A stretch of DNA of 39,339 nucleotides from a virus: positions 1-39,339 of the IMG/VR virus record IMGVR_UViG_3300044966_000418, one strand, 5' to 3'. A model generated the notes under the pieces. It made no database searches and was not told the DNA's origin. It saw only the letters and a list, made by a program, of their open reading frames with translations. Each line of letters begins with the position of its first letter. The stretch's first letter is position 1. Made by a program: the position numbers and the translations under genes. Below, one piece after another: positions 7,245 through 14,777 of this stretch.

Positions 7245-9812
7245 TTAGTCTTTGGTAATCTCAATTTGAGCAGTCATCCAAGTGGCTAATGAAGCTGCGG
7301 TAATCGCACACATAATTACATCGCCAGCAGCAATTGCTAGTGTTGTAAAATCAGAAGTGGTTGATGAGCGAATATGCGTTCCACTGGATAGTGAGAGTCC
7401 GCTTGTGTTGATCACATTTGAGATGGTTGGTATTGCGGTTCCATTGGCTATCTTCCAAAATTTGACGGTGAAAGTTCCAGTGTCGGCAGATAATGAATAG
7501 CCAGTAATTGTCGCTGCATACGGGACTGTAATTGCCGTAGATAAAGTTGATGGTGATAATGTTGATCCTCCACCATCCTTTGAAAAACCAATTGAAAATG
7601 TTCTCCCAGCAGTGGTCTGACCAGATGGTGGCAATCCAGTGCAATTCGTGAGAAGTCCGCCAGATGGCGTTCCAAGGTCTGGAGTTGTAAACGCTGGACT
7701 TTGAGCAAACACAAGAGAGCCAGTGCCGGTTTCATCTGAAATAACTCCACGAAGTTGATTGCTTGTGGTTGATGCAAACTGCGAAAGCGGATTGGAAGTA
7801 AAAGCATCTCCAGTGCCTGCGCTACTCCATTCAAGGTTTATAGACGGCAATGAAACAGTGTTAATTGAAAGCACTTGACCGGCAGTGCCAGTAACAGAAG
7901 GTAAAACTAGATTGTAATCATTTGCGACACTTGCTGGATGTTTAATGGTAACTTCATGAGGAGTTGGAGGCTCATCAACACCAGACCAATTAAACTTTAA
8001 TGCTGTTTCAGGCGTTGTTGTCAGAGAAACAGATGATACCGCTCCTACTGCGCTAATTACGGCCTCATTCCCACCGCCAGTTGTGCAAAAAAGTTGTGTC
8101 GCGGCGATGGTGCCGTTATCATTTGCGGTAACAATGCTATTTTGAACTAGCTTTCCAGTAGTGCCATCAAAGCGAACCAGTGCATTATCCGTTGAGCTAG
8201 CAGGACCAAAAACATCGCCATTCACTGGCAAATCACCAACGTCAAATTTGCGAATGCCGCCTCCTGATTCCCAGCCTAACAAGAAATCTCCTGCTGCCGG
8301 TGCCGTTTCTTCGGTTAGCGAAGCTGGCGTAATATCTTCAGGAGCGCCTGTTGATGCGGTAACACGACCTTTGATCGTGTTAGCAGCCATGTTGGCTAGC
8401 CTTGCGTTGGTTATTGCTCCATTTGATAGCCTAGCCTGAGAATTAACAACAATGATGCCAGTGGAAGCATGAACGCGAGAAACAACAGCAATTGATTGGG
8501 CTTCTCCAGTTGTTGGTAGTGCTCCAAGCAGTCCAGATGTTCCAACAAAAAGCTCTTGATTGATTGCGTAGCTGTTAGTTGCTAGTCCTGTGACTTCGCC
8601 AACTATGACGGCGTTACCCTGTGCGTTTGCGATTAATTCAGCATCAGTGATCCCGATAGCTGGCATCTTGGCTGAGTTGGTATAGTCAGCCGCTGATACT
8701 TCAATTCTGCCACTAACTCCAACGCTACCTGTCGCATAAACTGGCGTTCCTTTTGCTATGGTAACTCCACTGGTATTCTTGACATGGATGTAAAGATTGC
8801 CAGCAATAGAACCATGGATGTGAGCCAATGTCGAAAGGCCGCTAACGGTCAGATTTGTCGCTGAAAGCGTGTCTGTAGTTTTGTTGTAAGTAAGTCCTGA
8901 ATCACCACCGAAATTACCGCCATCGTTAAACTGAACCTGAGTATCTAACCCGCCGGGTGTTCCTCCACCAGATGCAGTGCTGTTAATCGTGATCGAATCC
9001 GTTGAGGCATTCGTCGTGATGGTAATATTGCTACCAGCGACAAGCGTAAGTGTATCACTGGTGGAATCTGCCACTACGCTGCTTTGACCTGCAACAGCAA
9101 ACGTGCCGAAAAGGTTTTGATCTCCCGTATTCGTGCCAGCCAGATTTAGCGTGGTCTTCATTGTGGCGGCATCAACACCAAGCTGAATGTCTCCAGATGT
9201 CGTCACAGGTGATCCTGAATCAACCTGAATGCCGTCTGTTCCAGTGATTCCAACGCTGGTAACAGTTCCAGTTCCAGCAGAGCCATTGGCAGCAGATGTG
9301 ATGCGACCCTTGCTATCAACCGTGATATTTGCCAGTGTGTATGCCCCTGGAGTTACAGCCGTGGATGTAAGTGTAGCAGCAGCAGAACCAGGGCCAGATG
9401 CGGTGACATCTCCAGTGAGTGCCGTGATGTAGTTGCCAGTAGGCTGCTTGCTGTTGAACGTGCTCCAATCAGTGGATGTCAATGCGCCCGTGGTTGATGC
9501 GGAAGCTGTTCCAAGGCTCAATGCCTGACCAGCAATGGACAATCCATTTGCCGTTCCAATTGTTACGTCACCTGTATTCGTTCCTGATAATGCGCCTGAT
9601 ACTCCATCAGCAATCGTGATTCCAGAGTTTTGGATGATTCTTCCACTTATGCCATTGAAGCGGACAATCTGGTTATCCGCAGAAGAGCTTGAACCAGTCA
9701 CATCTCCAGTTCCACTGACAGGAGTGGCAACATTGATTACAATGCCTCCGTCACTTAGAACCTCAATCGTTGGACCAAGCGTGGAATTAACGGAAATGTT
9801 TGTCTGGCTCAT
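7245..9812 (-). CDS. Large tail fibre protein with repeated GDVTG-type modules
   Basis: The 855-residue product is dominated by Gly, Ser, Thr, Ala and Val with very little charge, like fibrous phage tail proteins. A module near residue 35 (GDVTGSSSSADNQIVRFNG) recurs near residue 530 (GDVFGPASSTDNALVRFDG), and shorter GTNTGD units recur near residues 75 and 205. DWSTFNSKQP and VTVDSKGRITSA-like segments are familiar from phage and metagenomic fibre proteins. The last 120 residues form a distinct beta-rich domain, probably the receptor-facing tip. The start overlaps the upstream stop by one base (TGATG). Confidence 0.85.
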   Translation of the reverse strand: MSQTNISVNSTLGPTIEVLSDGGIVINVATPVSGTGDVTGSSSSADNQIVRFNGISGRIIQNSGITIADGVSGALSGTNTGDVTIGTANGLSIAGQALSLGTASASTTGALTSTDWSTFNSKQPTGNYITALTGDVTASGPGSAAATLTSTAVTPGAYTLANITVDSKGRITSAANGSAGTGTVTSVGITGTDGIQVDSGSPVTTSGDIQLGVDAATMKTTLNLAGTNTGDQNLFGTFAVAGQSSVVADSTSDTLTLVAGSNITITTNASTDSITINSTASGGGTPGGLDTQVQFNDGGNFGGDSGLTYNKTTDTLSATNLTVSGLSTLAHIHGSIAGNLYIHVKNTSGVTIAKGTPVYATGSVGVSGRIEVSAADYTNSAKMPAIGITDAELIANAQGNAVIVGEVTGLATNSYAINQELFVGTSGLLGALPTTGEAQSIAVVSRVHASTGIIVVNSQARLSNGAITNARLANMAANTIKGRVTASTGAPEDITPASLTEETAPAAGDFLLGWESGGGIRKFDVGDLPVNGDVFGPASSTDNALVRFDGTTGKLVQNSIVTANDNGTIAATQLFCTTGGGNEAVISAVGAVSSVSLTTTPETALKFNWSGVDEPPTPHEVTIKHPASVANDYNLVLPSVTGTAGQVLSINTVSLPSINLEWSSAGTGDAFTSNPLSQFASTTSNQLRGVISDETGTGSLVFAQSPAFTTPDLGTPSGGLLTNCTGLPPSGQTTAGRTFSIGFSKDGGGSTLSPSTLSTAITVPYAATITGYSLSADTGTFTVKFWKIANGTAIPTISNVINTSGLSLSSGTHIRSSTTSDFTTLAIAAGDVIMCAITAASLATWMTAQIEITKD

Positions 9813-10180
9813 CAGGTTGTGGTCGTGTAGTTGGAGAGCACTTCTCCGATGCCTTCCATCAATGTTTCGACATAAGCAGGGGCGCTGTCGTCAGTCGTTT
9901 CAATCTGCCAGACATATTGCCCAATTGGCAATTCGTATCGACCTGGATTGATGGTGAATACCCAATTCACCGGATCACTAATGGTGATGTCTGCATTGCC
10001 GCTAGTGAGTTCCAGCGTTGGCATTGTGCTCTTGGGGTTGAGCTTGAATGCCATCTTAACTGAGGCCAGATCTCCAGGCGCAATACGATTGGACACGGTG
10101 ATGGACGGAAATCCATTCCATGTGTCTCCGGCAACGAAGACAACCATTGCGTTTACTTCATCAGAAAATGCTGGCCTCAT
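9812..10180 (-). CDS. Probable tail or baseplate accessory protein
   Basis: The 122 residues form alternating strand-like segments (ITVSNRIAPGDLASVKMAF, WVFTINPGRYELPIGQYVW) resembling small beta-sandwich proteins such as the N-terminal domain of upper-baseplate (BppU-like) proteins. It precedes the large fibre gene and shares a TGATG junction with it, suggesting that it anchors or co-assembles with the fibre. The structural role is inferred from fold texture and position. Confidence 0.65.
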   Translation of the reverse strand: MRPAFSDEVNAMVVFVAGDTWNGFPSITVSNRIAPGDLASVKMAFKLNPKSTMPTLELTSGNADITISDPVNWVFTINPGRYELPIGQYVWQIETTDDSAPAYVETLMEGIGEVLSNYTTTT

Positions 10181-10192
10181 AAGATGAGATGT

Positions 10193-10462
10193 TTATTTGA
10201 AGACGCCCATTTTCTTAGCGCGATCCATCATGTCTTCTTCTTCAGACATTTCTTTTTCAGGCATCGTCACTTCGACTTCAACTTCATCTTCCATCTCCAT
10301 CTCATCGTCTTCCATCATTGGAATTTCAGTTCCATCAATGGCTGTCAGAGTGAGATTGCCGTCTTCATCGGCGAGGAATGTTCCAACAGCTTGAAAAGGC
10401 TGTCCAGGTGTTGCGTCTTCTGGCATTTGCCAGCCTTCAGGTGAGGTAAAAGAGAGTTTCAT
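10193..10462 (-). CDS. Acidic protein downstream of the capsid gene
   Basis: The start chosen is the ATG at 10462-10460; the two codons before it are TTG and CTT. The 89-residue protein has a short beta-like N-terminus and a very acidic, Met/Glu/Asp/Val-rich region (residues about 48-78), ending with basic RAKKMGVFK. Strongly acidic small proteins beside capsid genes can be head-completion, decoration or scaffold-like proteins. The family is not recognised. Confidence 0.7.
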   Translation of the reverse strand: MKLSFTSPEGWQMPEDATPGQPFQAVGTFLADEDGNLTLTAIDGTEIPMMEDDEMEMEDEVEVEVTMPEKEMSEEEDMMDRAKKMGVFK

Positions 10463-10504
10463 AAGCAATTAGCTATTAGCAGAGTTTTGGTGTGTATGCA
10501 AGAA

Positions 10505-10537
10505 AGGCGGGGCTAGTTTTTTAGACTAACCCCGCCT
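10505..10537 (-). terminator. Hairpin terminator after the major capsid gene
   Basis: Two 13-base arms (10505-10517 and 10525-10537) can pair with one mismatch around a 7-base loop; the stem contains a run of G-C pairs (AGGCGGGG with CCCCGCCT). Read leftwards it lies 18 bases after the capsid stop and is followed by TTTCTT, so it resembles a weak or partial rho-independent terminator. It could set high capsid expression relative to the tail genes. Confidence 0.7.
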
Positions 10538-10554
10538 CAAGTGGTTCTACTCAA

Positions 10555-11733
10555 TTAAGAGCAAGCGGTGTTCACAACCCAGTTGGTTGGGCAGCGACGG
10601 AAGCGGAGGATTGCACCGTATTCAGGAATCACTGGCTGAGCACCGTAGGCGAACTTGCCACGGAAGAAGCCAATGTTTTCGTCAACGTTGCAAGTGCGGT
10701 CATACTTGTTGATCCAGTTGAATCGGCCAAGGTAGTCCTGAGGAGCGAATTTCATTTCCCCAGCGGCAAGCTGAGAATCAGGAATCGCAAACTTCACAAC
10801 CTGCTTGGTGGCGATGATCGCATCTTCGTATTGAGCCGTGAAGTAGGCTGGATTGACGTTCGCAGGATCACCCTTGTTGGTAGCAGGGAGCATGAAGGGA
10901 ACGCGCACCCAAGAACCACCGACAAGATTCCAGCGAGCAGCAGCGATGTCGATGGTCATCTTGAAGCCGTTGAGGCTGTCAAAGGAACCAGGGGCATTGT
11001 TGAGCGCACGGACCTTTTCGGAGTCCCAGCGGATGTTCTGGATGGTCACGCCATCGGTAGCGAGCGTCTGCTGAGCTTCATCGGAGAGGACGAGTGGCAG
11101 AAGAGGCTGACCCATCTTGTTGACGGAGAGGCCGTTCTGAATGTCTGCTCCATTGCGGATGAGGCTGTAGCGGATGTAATCAAGCATCTCGCGCTTCAGG
11201 GTGCCAATCGTTCCAGTGGCGAACGAAGCGGAGTTGACCGTAAGGCCAGCGTCAGCGACGTACTTGTTGGAGCAGATGGAGGTGAACTGATCGCGGCGCT
11301 GATTTTCCCACAGGTAGCGGGAGTATCCACGAAGGTTACGGATGAAGGCAGCAGCCTGCTGAACGATGTTGTAGCTCATACGAGCATCTTCGATACAGAA
11401 GGGAGGGCTTTCGACAGCCGCAATCTTGAGTTCCATCGAGCGACGAGTCTGCGAAGGATAGATTGTGGACACAGGAGGCTGGCAAGAACCGCCTTCGTCA
11501 CCGCTACCGCCGTCATTGAAGCCGTAGGTGGTGAACGTGACATCGGAACCGAACGGCATCGCACGCTCAAATGTCAGGAAGTTCGGGGTATCGCCCATAC
11601 CATTGGGCCAGCGGGAACGCGGAACGATAGAATCGTTCTGCCAAGGATTGCTGATGAATGATTTTTCGGAAGGATCGTCGACGATCCTCTGGCTCTCAGA
11701 CTCCAAGAATTGATTAATATCAGTGCATGCCAT
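10555..11733 (-). CDS. Major capsid protein (probable)
   Basis: The 392-residue protein lies downstream of portal and scaffold-like genes and is followed by a strong hairpin, the usual arrangement for a highly expressed capsid gene. The sequence is balanced and globular, with FLTFERAMPFGSDVTFTTYG near the N-terminus and a conserved-looking end (GAILRFRRCPTNWVV). It contains a helical segment around residues 110-150 (QQAAAFIRNLRGYSRYLWENQ) that could be an HK97-type spine helix. I see no direct family signature, so the call rests on order, size and context. Confidence 0.75.
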   Translation of the reverse strand: MACTDINQFLESESQRIVDDPSEKSFISNPWQNDSIVPRSRWPNGMGDTPNFLTFERAMPFGSDVTFTTYGFNDGGSGDEGGSCQPPVSTIYPSQTRRSMELKIAAVESPPFCIEDARMSYNIVQQAAAFIRNLRGYSRYLWENQRRDQFTSICSNKYVADAGLTVNSASFATGTIGTLKREMLDYIRYSLIRNGADIQNGLSVNKMGQPLLPLVLSDEAQQTLATDGVTIQNIRWDSEKVRALNNAPGSFDSLNGFKMTIDIAAARWNLVGGSWVRVPFMLPATNKGDPANVNPAYFTAQYEDAIIATKQVVKFAIPDSQLAAGEMKFAPQDYLGRFNWINKYDRTCNVDENIGFFRGKFAYGAQPVIPEYGAILRFRRCPTNWVVNTACS

Positions 11734-12001
11734 AATCTTAAGTGAGTTTAGTTGTTTTGCCTATTAGGCGGGTGTTGGAACGGGTTGTTTGTTTGAACAA
11801 GAAGATGCCATTGGCTGAATGCCATGACGCTTGCTCTACTTCCATTCTTGAGCCTGGAATGCCCCATTGCTGGGTTTGCCCCGTGTAGGGCGCTCAGTCA
11901 CCATTTCACCTAGAGAGCCTCCTAGGAGCGTTGATACACGCTTTTTAGCTCATGGCGATGATGGCACCATAAGCTCAACAGTCAAGATTATTTTACTGAA
12001 A
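11734..12001. other. Structured non-coding segment upstream of the capsid gene
   Basis: No convincing gene lies in these 268 bases. Four short inverted repeats occur in series: CCCA/TGGG (11863-11874), GCCC/GGGC (11878-11891), CCTAG/CTAGG (11909-11926) and AGCGT/ACGCT (11927-11942). The last is followed by five T's when read rightwards, like a weak rightward terminator. Read leftwards the block would form a folded 5' leader for capsid mRNA. No promoter was convincingly identified. Confidence 0.5.
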
Positions 12002-12730
12002 TTATGCGGAGTGCGGCATTTTATCACCCTTACTCCTATTGTCTGCTTTCCAGAGTGGCTGAAGATTATGCCATGCACACAGCTTCTTAATTTCCTCTTC
12101 AGAAGAAGCAGACGATAGCGGAATGATATGATCTATCTCCCATTCGGATTTATTTTCCCACGACATCCCGGTTGAGAATTTATTTTCAATATGAGAGCGT
12201 AATTCATCCCAATTGCATCCGATCATATCGCGAGTTGATGATGTCTTTTTAAACTGCCCCCTCTTCATTGCCTCTCTAACGCGATGCCTCATTCGCGACT
12301 TGAAATAAGTCAGGCTAGCCGTGGCTATTGCCTTCTTTTGAGCTTTTCTTCTATGCTCTCGGCATGCGTCTGGGTTGGCATCATTCCACCGTTTGCATGC
12401 CTCCCGTTGCTTTTGTGGATTGTTTTTTCTCCATTCTCGACACCGTTGAATCTCGCTTTTTTTATTCCTATCCCTAAATGACTTAAACCGATCCTTCAGC
12501 TTTTGTGGATTTTCCGTCAGTGCTTTTTGGTAGGACTTGCTACCAGATATTATCGCCCTCTCCTTGCGAATATCAAAATCATTTTGATTCAACCATCGCT
12601 CTCTGATTTCACCTTTACGTTTACCGGCATCTTTAAAATACGACCAAAAAATAAGCCCGTCCGGCCCAACGTCTCCCCTTGATCTCTTGACGGACTCGTC
12701 CTTATCACGGATAATAAATATATTCGGCAT
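12002..12730 (-). CDS. HNH homing-type endonuclease
   Basis: The 242 residues are very basic. The middle contains repeated Lys/Arg/Asn-rich helices (RCREWRKNNPQKQREACKRW), typical of free-standing phage HNH endonucleases that bind DNA with an extended N-terminus. The C-terminus has EWEIDHIIPLSS, then WHNLQPLWKADN, matching the HNH core (Asp-His, downstream Asn, then His or Asn). It interrupts the portal-scaffold-capsid series, as mobile endonuclease genes often do. It could cleave rival genomes at this locus. Confidence 0.85.
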   Translation of the reverse strand: MPNIFIIRDKDESVKRSRGDVGPDGLIFWSYFKDAGKRKGEIRERWLNQNDFDIRKERAIISGSKSYQKALTENPQKLKDRFKSFRDRNKKSEIQRCREWRKNNPQKQREACKRWNDANPDACREHRRKAQKKAIATASLTYFKSRMRHRVREAMKRGQFKKTSSTRDMIGCNWDELRSHIENKFSTGMSWENKSEWEIDHIIPLSSASSEEEIKKLCAWHNLQPLWKADNRSKGDKMPHSA

Positions 12731-12758
12731 TGGCTGTGTGTTCAGTTGATGTTGATAG

Positions 12759-12798
12759 ATGCCGCTCGGAACGCCAATTCCAGCGGCATTGCTTTTTT
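12759..12798 (+). terminator. Rightward rho-independent terminator-like hairpin
   Basis: ATGCCGCT (12759-12766) pairs with AGCGGCAT (12782-12789), followed by TGCTTTTTT. The T-run makes it a rightward terminator, although the neighbouring head genes are read leftwards. It may stop antisense transcripts running towards 12952. Confidence 0.6.
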
Positions 12799-12901
12799 AA
12801 CCCAGTATCGCTCTCTTTTCAAGAGATTCTTGACGAATCCAAATCCATCTGCGATGTTTTCTCACGCACAAGGTTTTGTTTTCATGTGTCCCTAGTGCCA
12901 G

Positions 12902-12933
12902 ACGCCGTGGCGAGTTGGTTGCTCCCACGGCGT
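12902..12933. other. Stable hairpin upstream of the rightward gene
   Basis: ACGCCGTGG (12902-12910) and CCACGGCGT (12925-12933) form a perfect 9-base-pair stem with a 14-base loop. No T-run follows on either strand, so it is not a standard terminator. It lies about 20 bases before the ATG at 12952, where it could affect translation or mRNA stability. Confidence 0.55.
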
Positions 12934-12951
12934 TGCCCATTTCAATCCTAT

Positions 12952-13251
12952 ATGACAACCCCATCCATCTACATCCGCATCGACCAACTGCCAGTCGGCT
13001 CAAACTCCCGCTTCGAGGCACAACTCGTTATTGGCGACGACGAAACAGGCCAAGTGGCAGGCTTCAAATCTCCCGTATTTGAGTCAGAAGACGAGCATGA
13101 GCCATTCGTTGGCATGATGCAGCGAATCACGCAGGCGCTTCTTCAAGTGCGCGATTTCAAGAAAAGGGCAACTGTTGAAGACCTTCATATTCTCAACAAG
13201 CAAAGTCAGGAGGTTAAACCTGATGATGCCCCGTTGATTATTATGCCGTAA
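12952..13251 (+). CDS. Rightward small protein embedded in the head module
   Basis: The start chosen is ATG 12952; an open frame continues upstream to 12730 but crosses two hairpins and has poor composition. The 99-residue product begins MTTPSIYIRIDQLPVG and looks well folded: strands at 5-30, an acidic loop, then a helix (MMQRITQALLQVRDF). It is the only rightward gene between 213 and 25921. It converges on the scaffold-like gene, with three bases between stops. No family is recognised; a late decoration protein or a gene acquired with the HNH locus are both possible. Confidence 0.62.
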   Translation: MTTPSIYIRIDQLPVGSNSRFEAQLVIGDDETGQVAGFKSPVFESEDEHEPFVGMMQRITQALLQVRDFKKRATVEDLHILNKQSQEVKPDDAPLIIMP

Positions 13252-13254
13252 GCA

Positions 13255-14418
13255 TCACCCTTGCCGCTGGTGCGCTTGGAATCGAGCCATAATCGAATCC
13301 ACGTCGTAGCCAGTAGGCAGGTTATCATTCGTGCTCACAGGCGTAGAAGTGCTAGAAGGACGAGGTGAAGCTGCAATGCGCGATTTCAGCGAAGTCTCAA
13401 GCTCGGAAATCTTGGCATTACGCTCGTCAAGCTGACGCAACAAATGTGGAAGAATCACGCTTGCACGCGCTGCTACAGCCATGCTAGCAGGGTCTTTTCT
13501 GATCTCAGCCTTTGAGACTGCATCCATGAGATCTTTGTTATCTTTGAGAAAAGGAATTTTTTCTTGGAGCAGCTTATTTGCAGCTTCGGTAGCAGACGAG
13601 AATTGCTTGTCTTCATCTTCTTTGGCTCTGCGAGCTTTCTCTTGCTCCATGAATGAAAGCTCTTGCTTTGCCCTGTCAGCATTCTCAAGCATGTCGGACG
13701 ACTTCCTGAGAAGCGACTGAGTATTGCGGGCATGCTCCATGAGTTCAGCGGCATCTGTTGGGTGCCAGCCTTCAGTCACTTCGCGCAGTTTTTTACGCTG
13801 CTCAATAGGATCACTAATCTCCAAAACGCCTTGAAGCGTCTTTGCATCAACGTCATTTGCGCCTGCCAGCACTTCAATTGCCTGACCAATAGCGGCAGCA
13901 GGTTCGAGGATGGACTCATAGTAGGCAGTGGAGTTCTGAACATCGTGAATGGAGCGGAACTGTTCATGCTCACCAAGTTTAGATTCCATCTCTGAAATGC
14001 GCCTCTCATACGCGGAAATATCCTTGCCTTCAAACTCGGCAATCTTCTTCCGCATCTCTTCGATTTCGATCATCTTCTCCTGAACAGTCTTGTCCTTTTC
14101 AGGAAGCGTGTTCCTCAAGCTGTCGCGTTCTTCACGAAGCTGTTTCAACTCAGCCTTCATGTCCTTCCATGTGGAAATGGCTTCAGGAGTAGCTTTAGAT
14201 CCTTTTGGAAGATCGTTTTCAGTGACTTCCTCAATCTTTTCTCCAGGCTCATCACGCTTCACATCTTCCTTGGATGGTTCTGGATCAGTGGGTGCAACTT
14301 TCTCCTCAACCTTGGCGCTTTCTTCCTCTTTTGGAAGGAACGATTGGGCGCGATCCCACATGGCTTGAGCTTCTGCTGTTGCGTCGTATTCTGGGGGCTG
14401 TGTGTTTTCGGTGTCCAT
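13255..14418 (-). CDS. Capsid scaffold-like coiled-coil protein
   Basis: The 387 residues are rich in Glu, Lys, Ala, Ser and Leu, with long heptad-like stretches (about 80-170 and 225-345) and an acidic N-terminus. The C-terminal 60 residues become Ser/Thr/Pro-rich and end in a short helix (YDVDSIMARFQAHQ), which could be the capsid-binding tip. Between portal and capsid genes this is the expected place for a scaffold. No protease motif is visible. The scaffold role is inferred from composition and order. Confidence 0.8.
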   Translation of the reverse strand: MDTENTQPPEYDATAEAQAMWDRAQSFLPKEEESAKVEEKVAPTDPEPSKEDVKRDEPGEKIEEVTENDLPKGSKATPEAISTWKDMKAELKQLREERDSLRNTLPEKDKTVQEKMIEIEEMRKKIAEFEGKDISAYERRISEMESKLGEHEQFRSIHDVQNSTAYYESILEPAAAIGQAIEVLAGANDVDAKTLQGVLEISDPIEQRKKLREVTEGWHPTDAAELMEHARNTQSLLRKSSDMLENADRAKQELSFMEQEKARRAKEDEDKQFSSATEAANKLLQEKIPFLKDNKDLMDAVSKAEIRKDPASMAVAARASVILPHLLRQLDERNAKISELETSLKSRIAASPRPSSTSTPVSTNDNLPTGYDVDSIMARFQAHQRQG

Positions 14419-14423
14419 ATATT

Positions 14424-14777
14424 TTACTGATGAGTCTGTTCAAGATATTTTTCGTCAATGTGGCTGTACGCTTCAAGAGTGAATGCGTCCATGTGTTGGT
14501 TGTCAGCTTGAGGTCTAAATGCCAACGCTTTCAACAATCGCAACGTGCGACGAATACCAGCCTGTCCGGCGTGGATCATAGAGATAACCATAGGAGCTTC
14601 CGCCTTGTAATCGCGCACAAGGCCAGTCAGAATCGAGTCGTTAGGCTCAGTTTTTTCTTCAATAATCGCTAGAGCTTCAACCATCACTGGGTCTTTGAGC
14701 AGTGCAGAAAGACGTGCGGGGCCATCTCCATCTCTGAATTTTTCAAGTCGCGTTTTTTGTGTATTTGCTGGTATCAT
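14424..14777 (-). CDS. Hypothetical head-module protein
   Basis: The 117 residues are mostly helical (ARLSALLKDPVMVEALAII, MVISMIHAGQAGIRRTLRLL). The ATG overlaps the portal stop as ATGA and the stop is five bases before the scaffold start, so it is probably co-expressed with them. Its position suits a head-assembly or connector-related protein, but no family is recognised. Confidence 0.7.
   Translation of the reverse strand: MIPANTQKTRLEKFRDGDGPARLSALLKDPVMVEALAIIEEKTEPNDSILTGLVRDYKAEAPMVISMIHAGQAGIRRTLRLLKALAFRPQADNQHMDAFTLEAYSHIDEKYLEQTHQ

Noticed and set aside
9655-9664. AAGCGGACAAT, similar to the operator motif
   Set aside because: It lies inside the fibre gene, encodes a repeated VRFNG segment, lacks the third A and has no promoter boxes.
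10831-11661. A 276-codon plus-strand frame opposite the capsid gene
   Set aside because: Complete overlap with the capsid gene and no motif; treated as a shadow.
12730-12951. Upstream extension of the rightward gene to 12730
   Set aside because: It crosses two strong hairpins, including a terminator-like one, and its residues are Cys/Arg/Phe-rich and unlike the rest; ATG 12952 is preferred.
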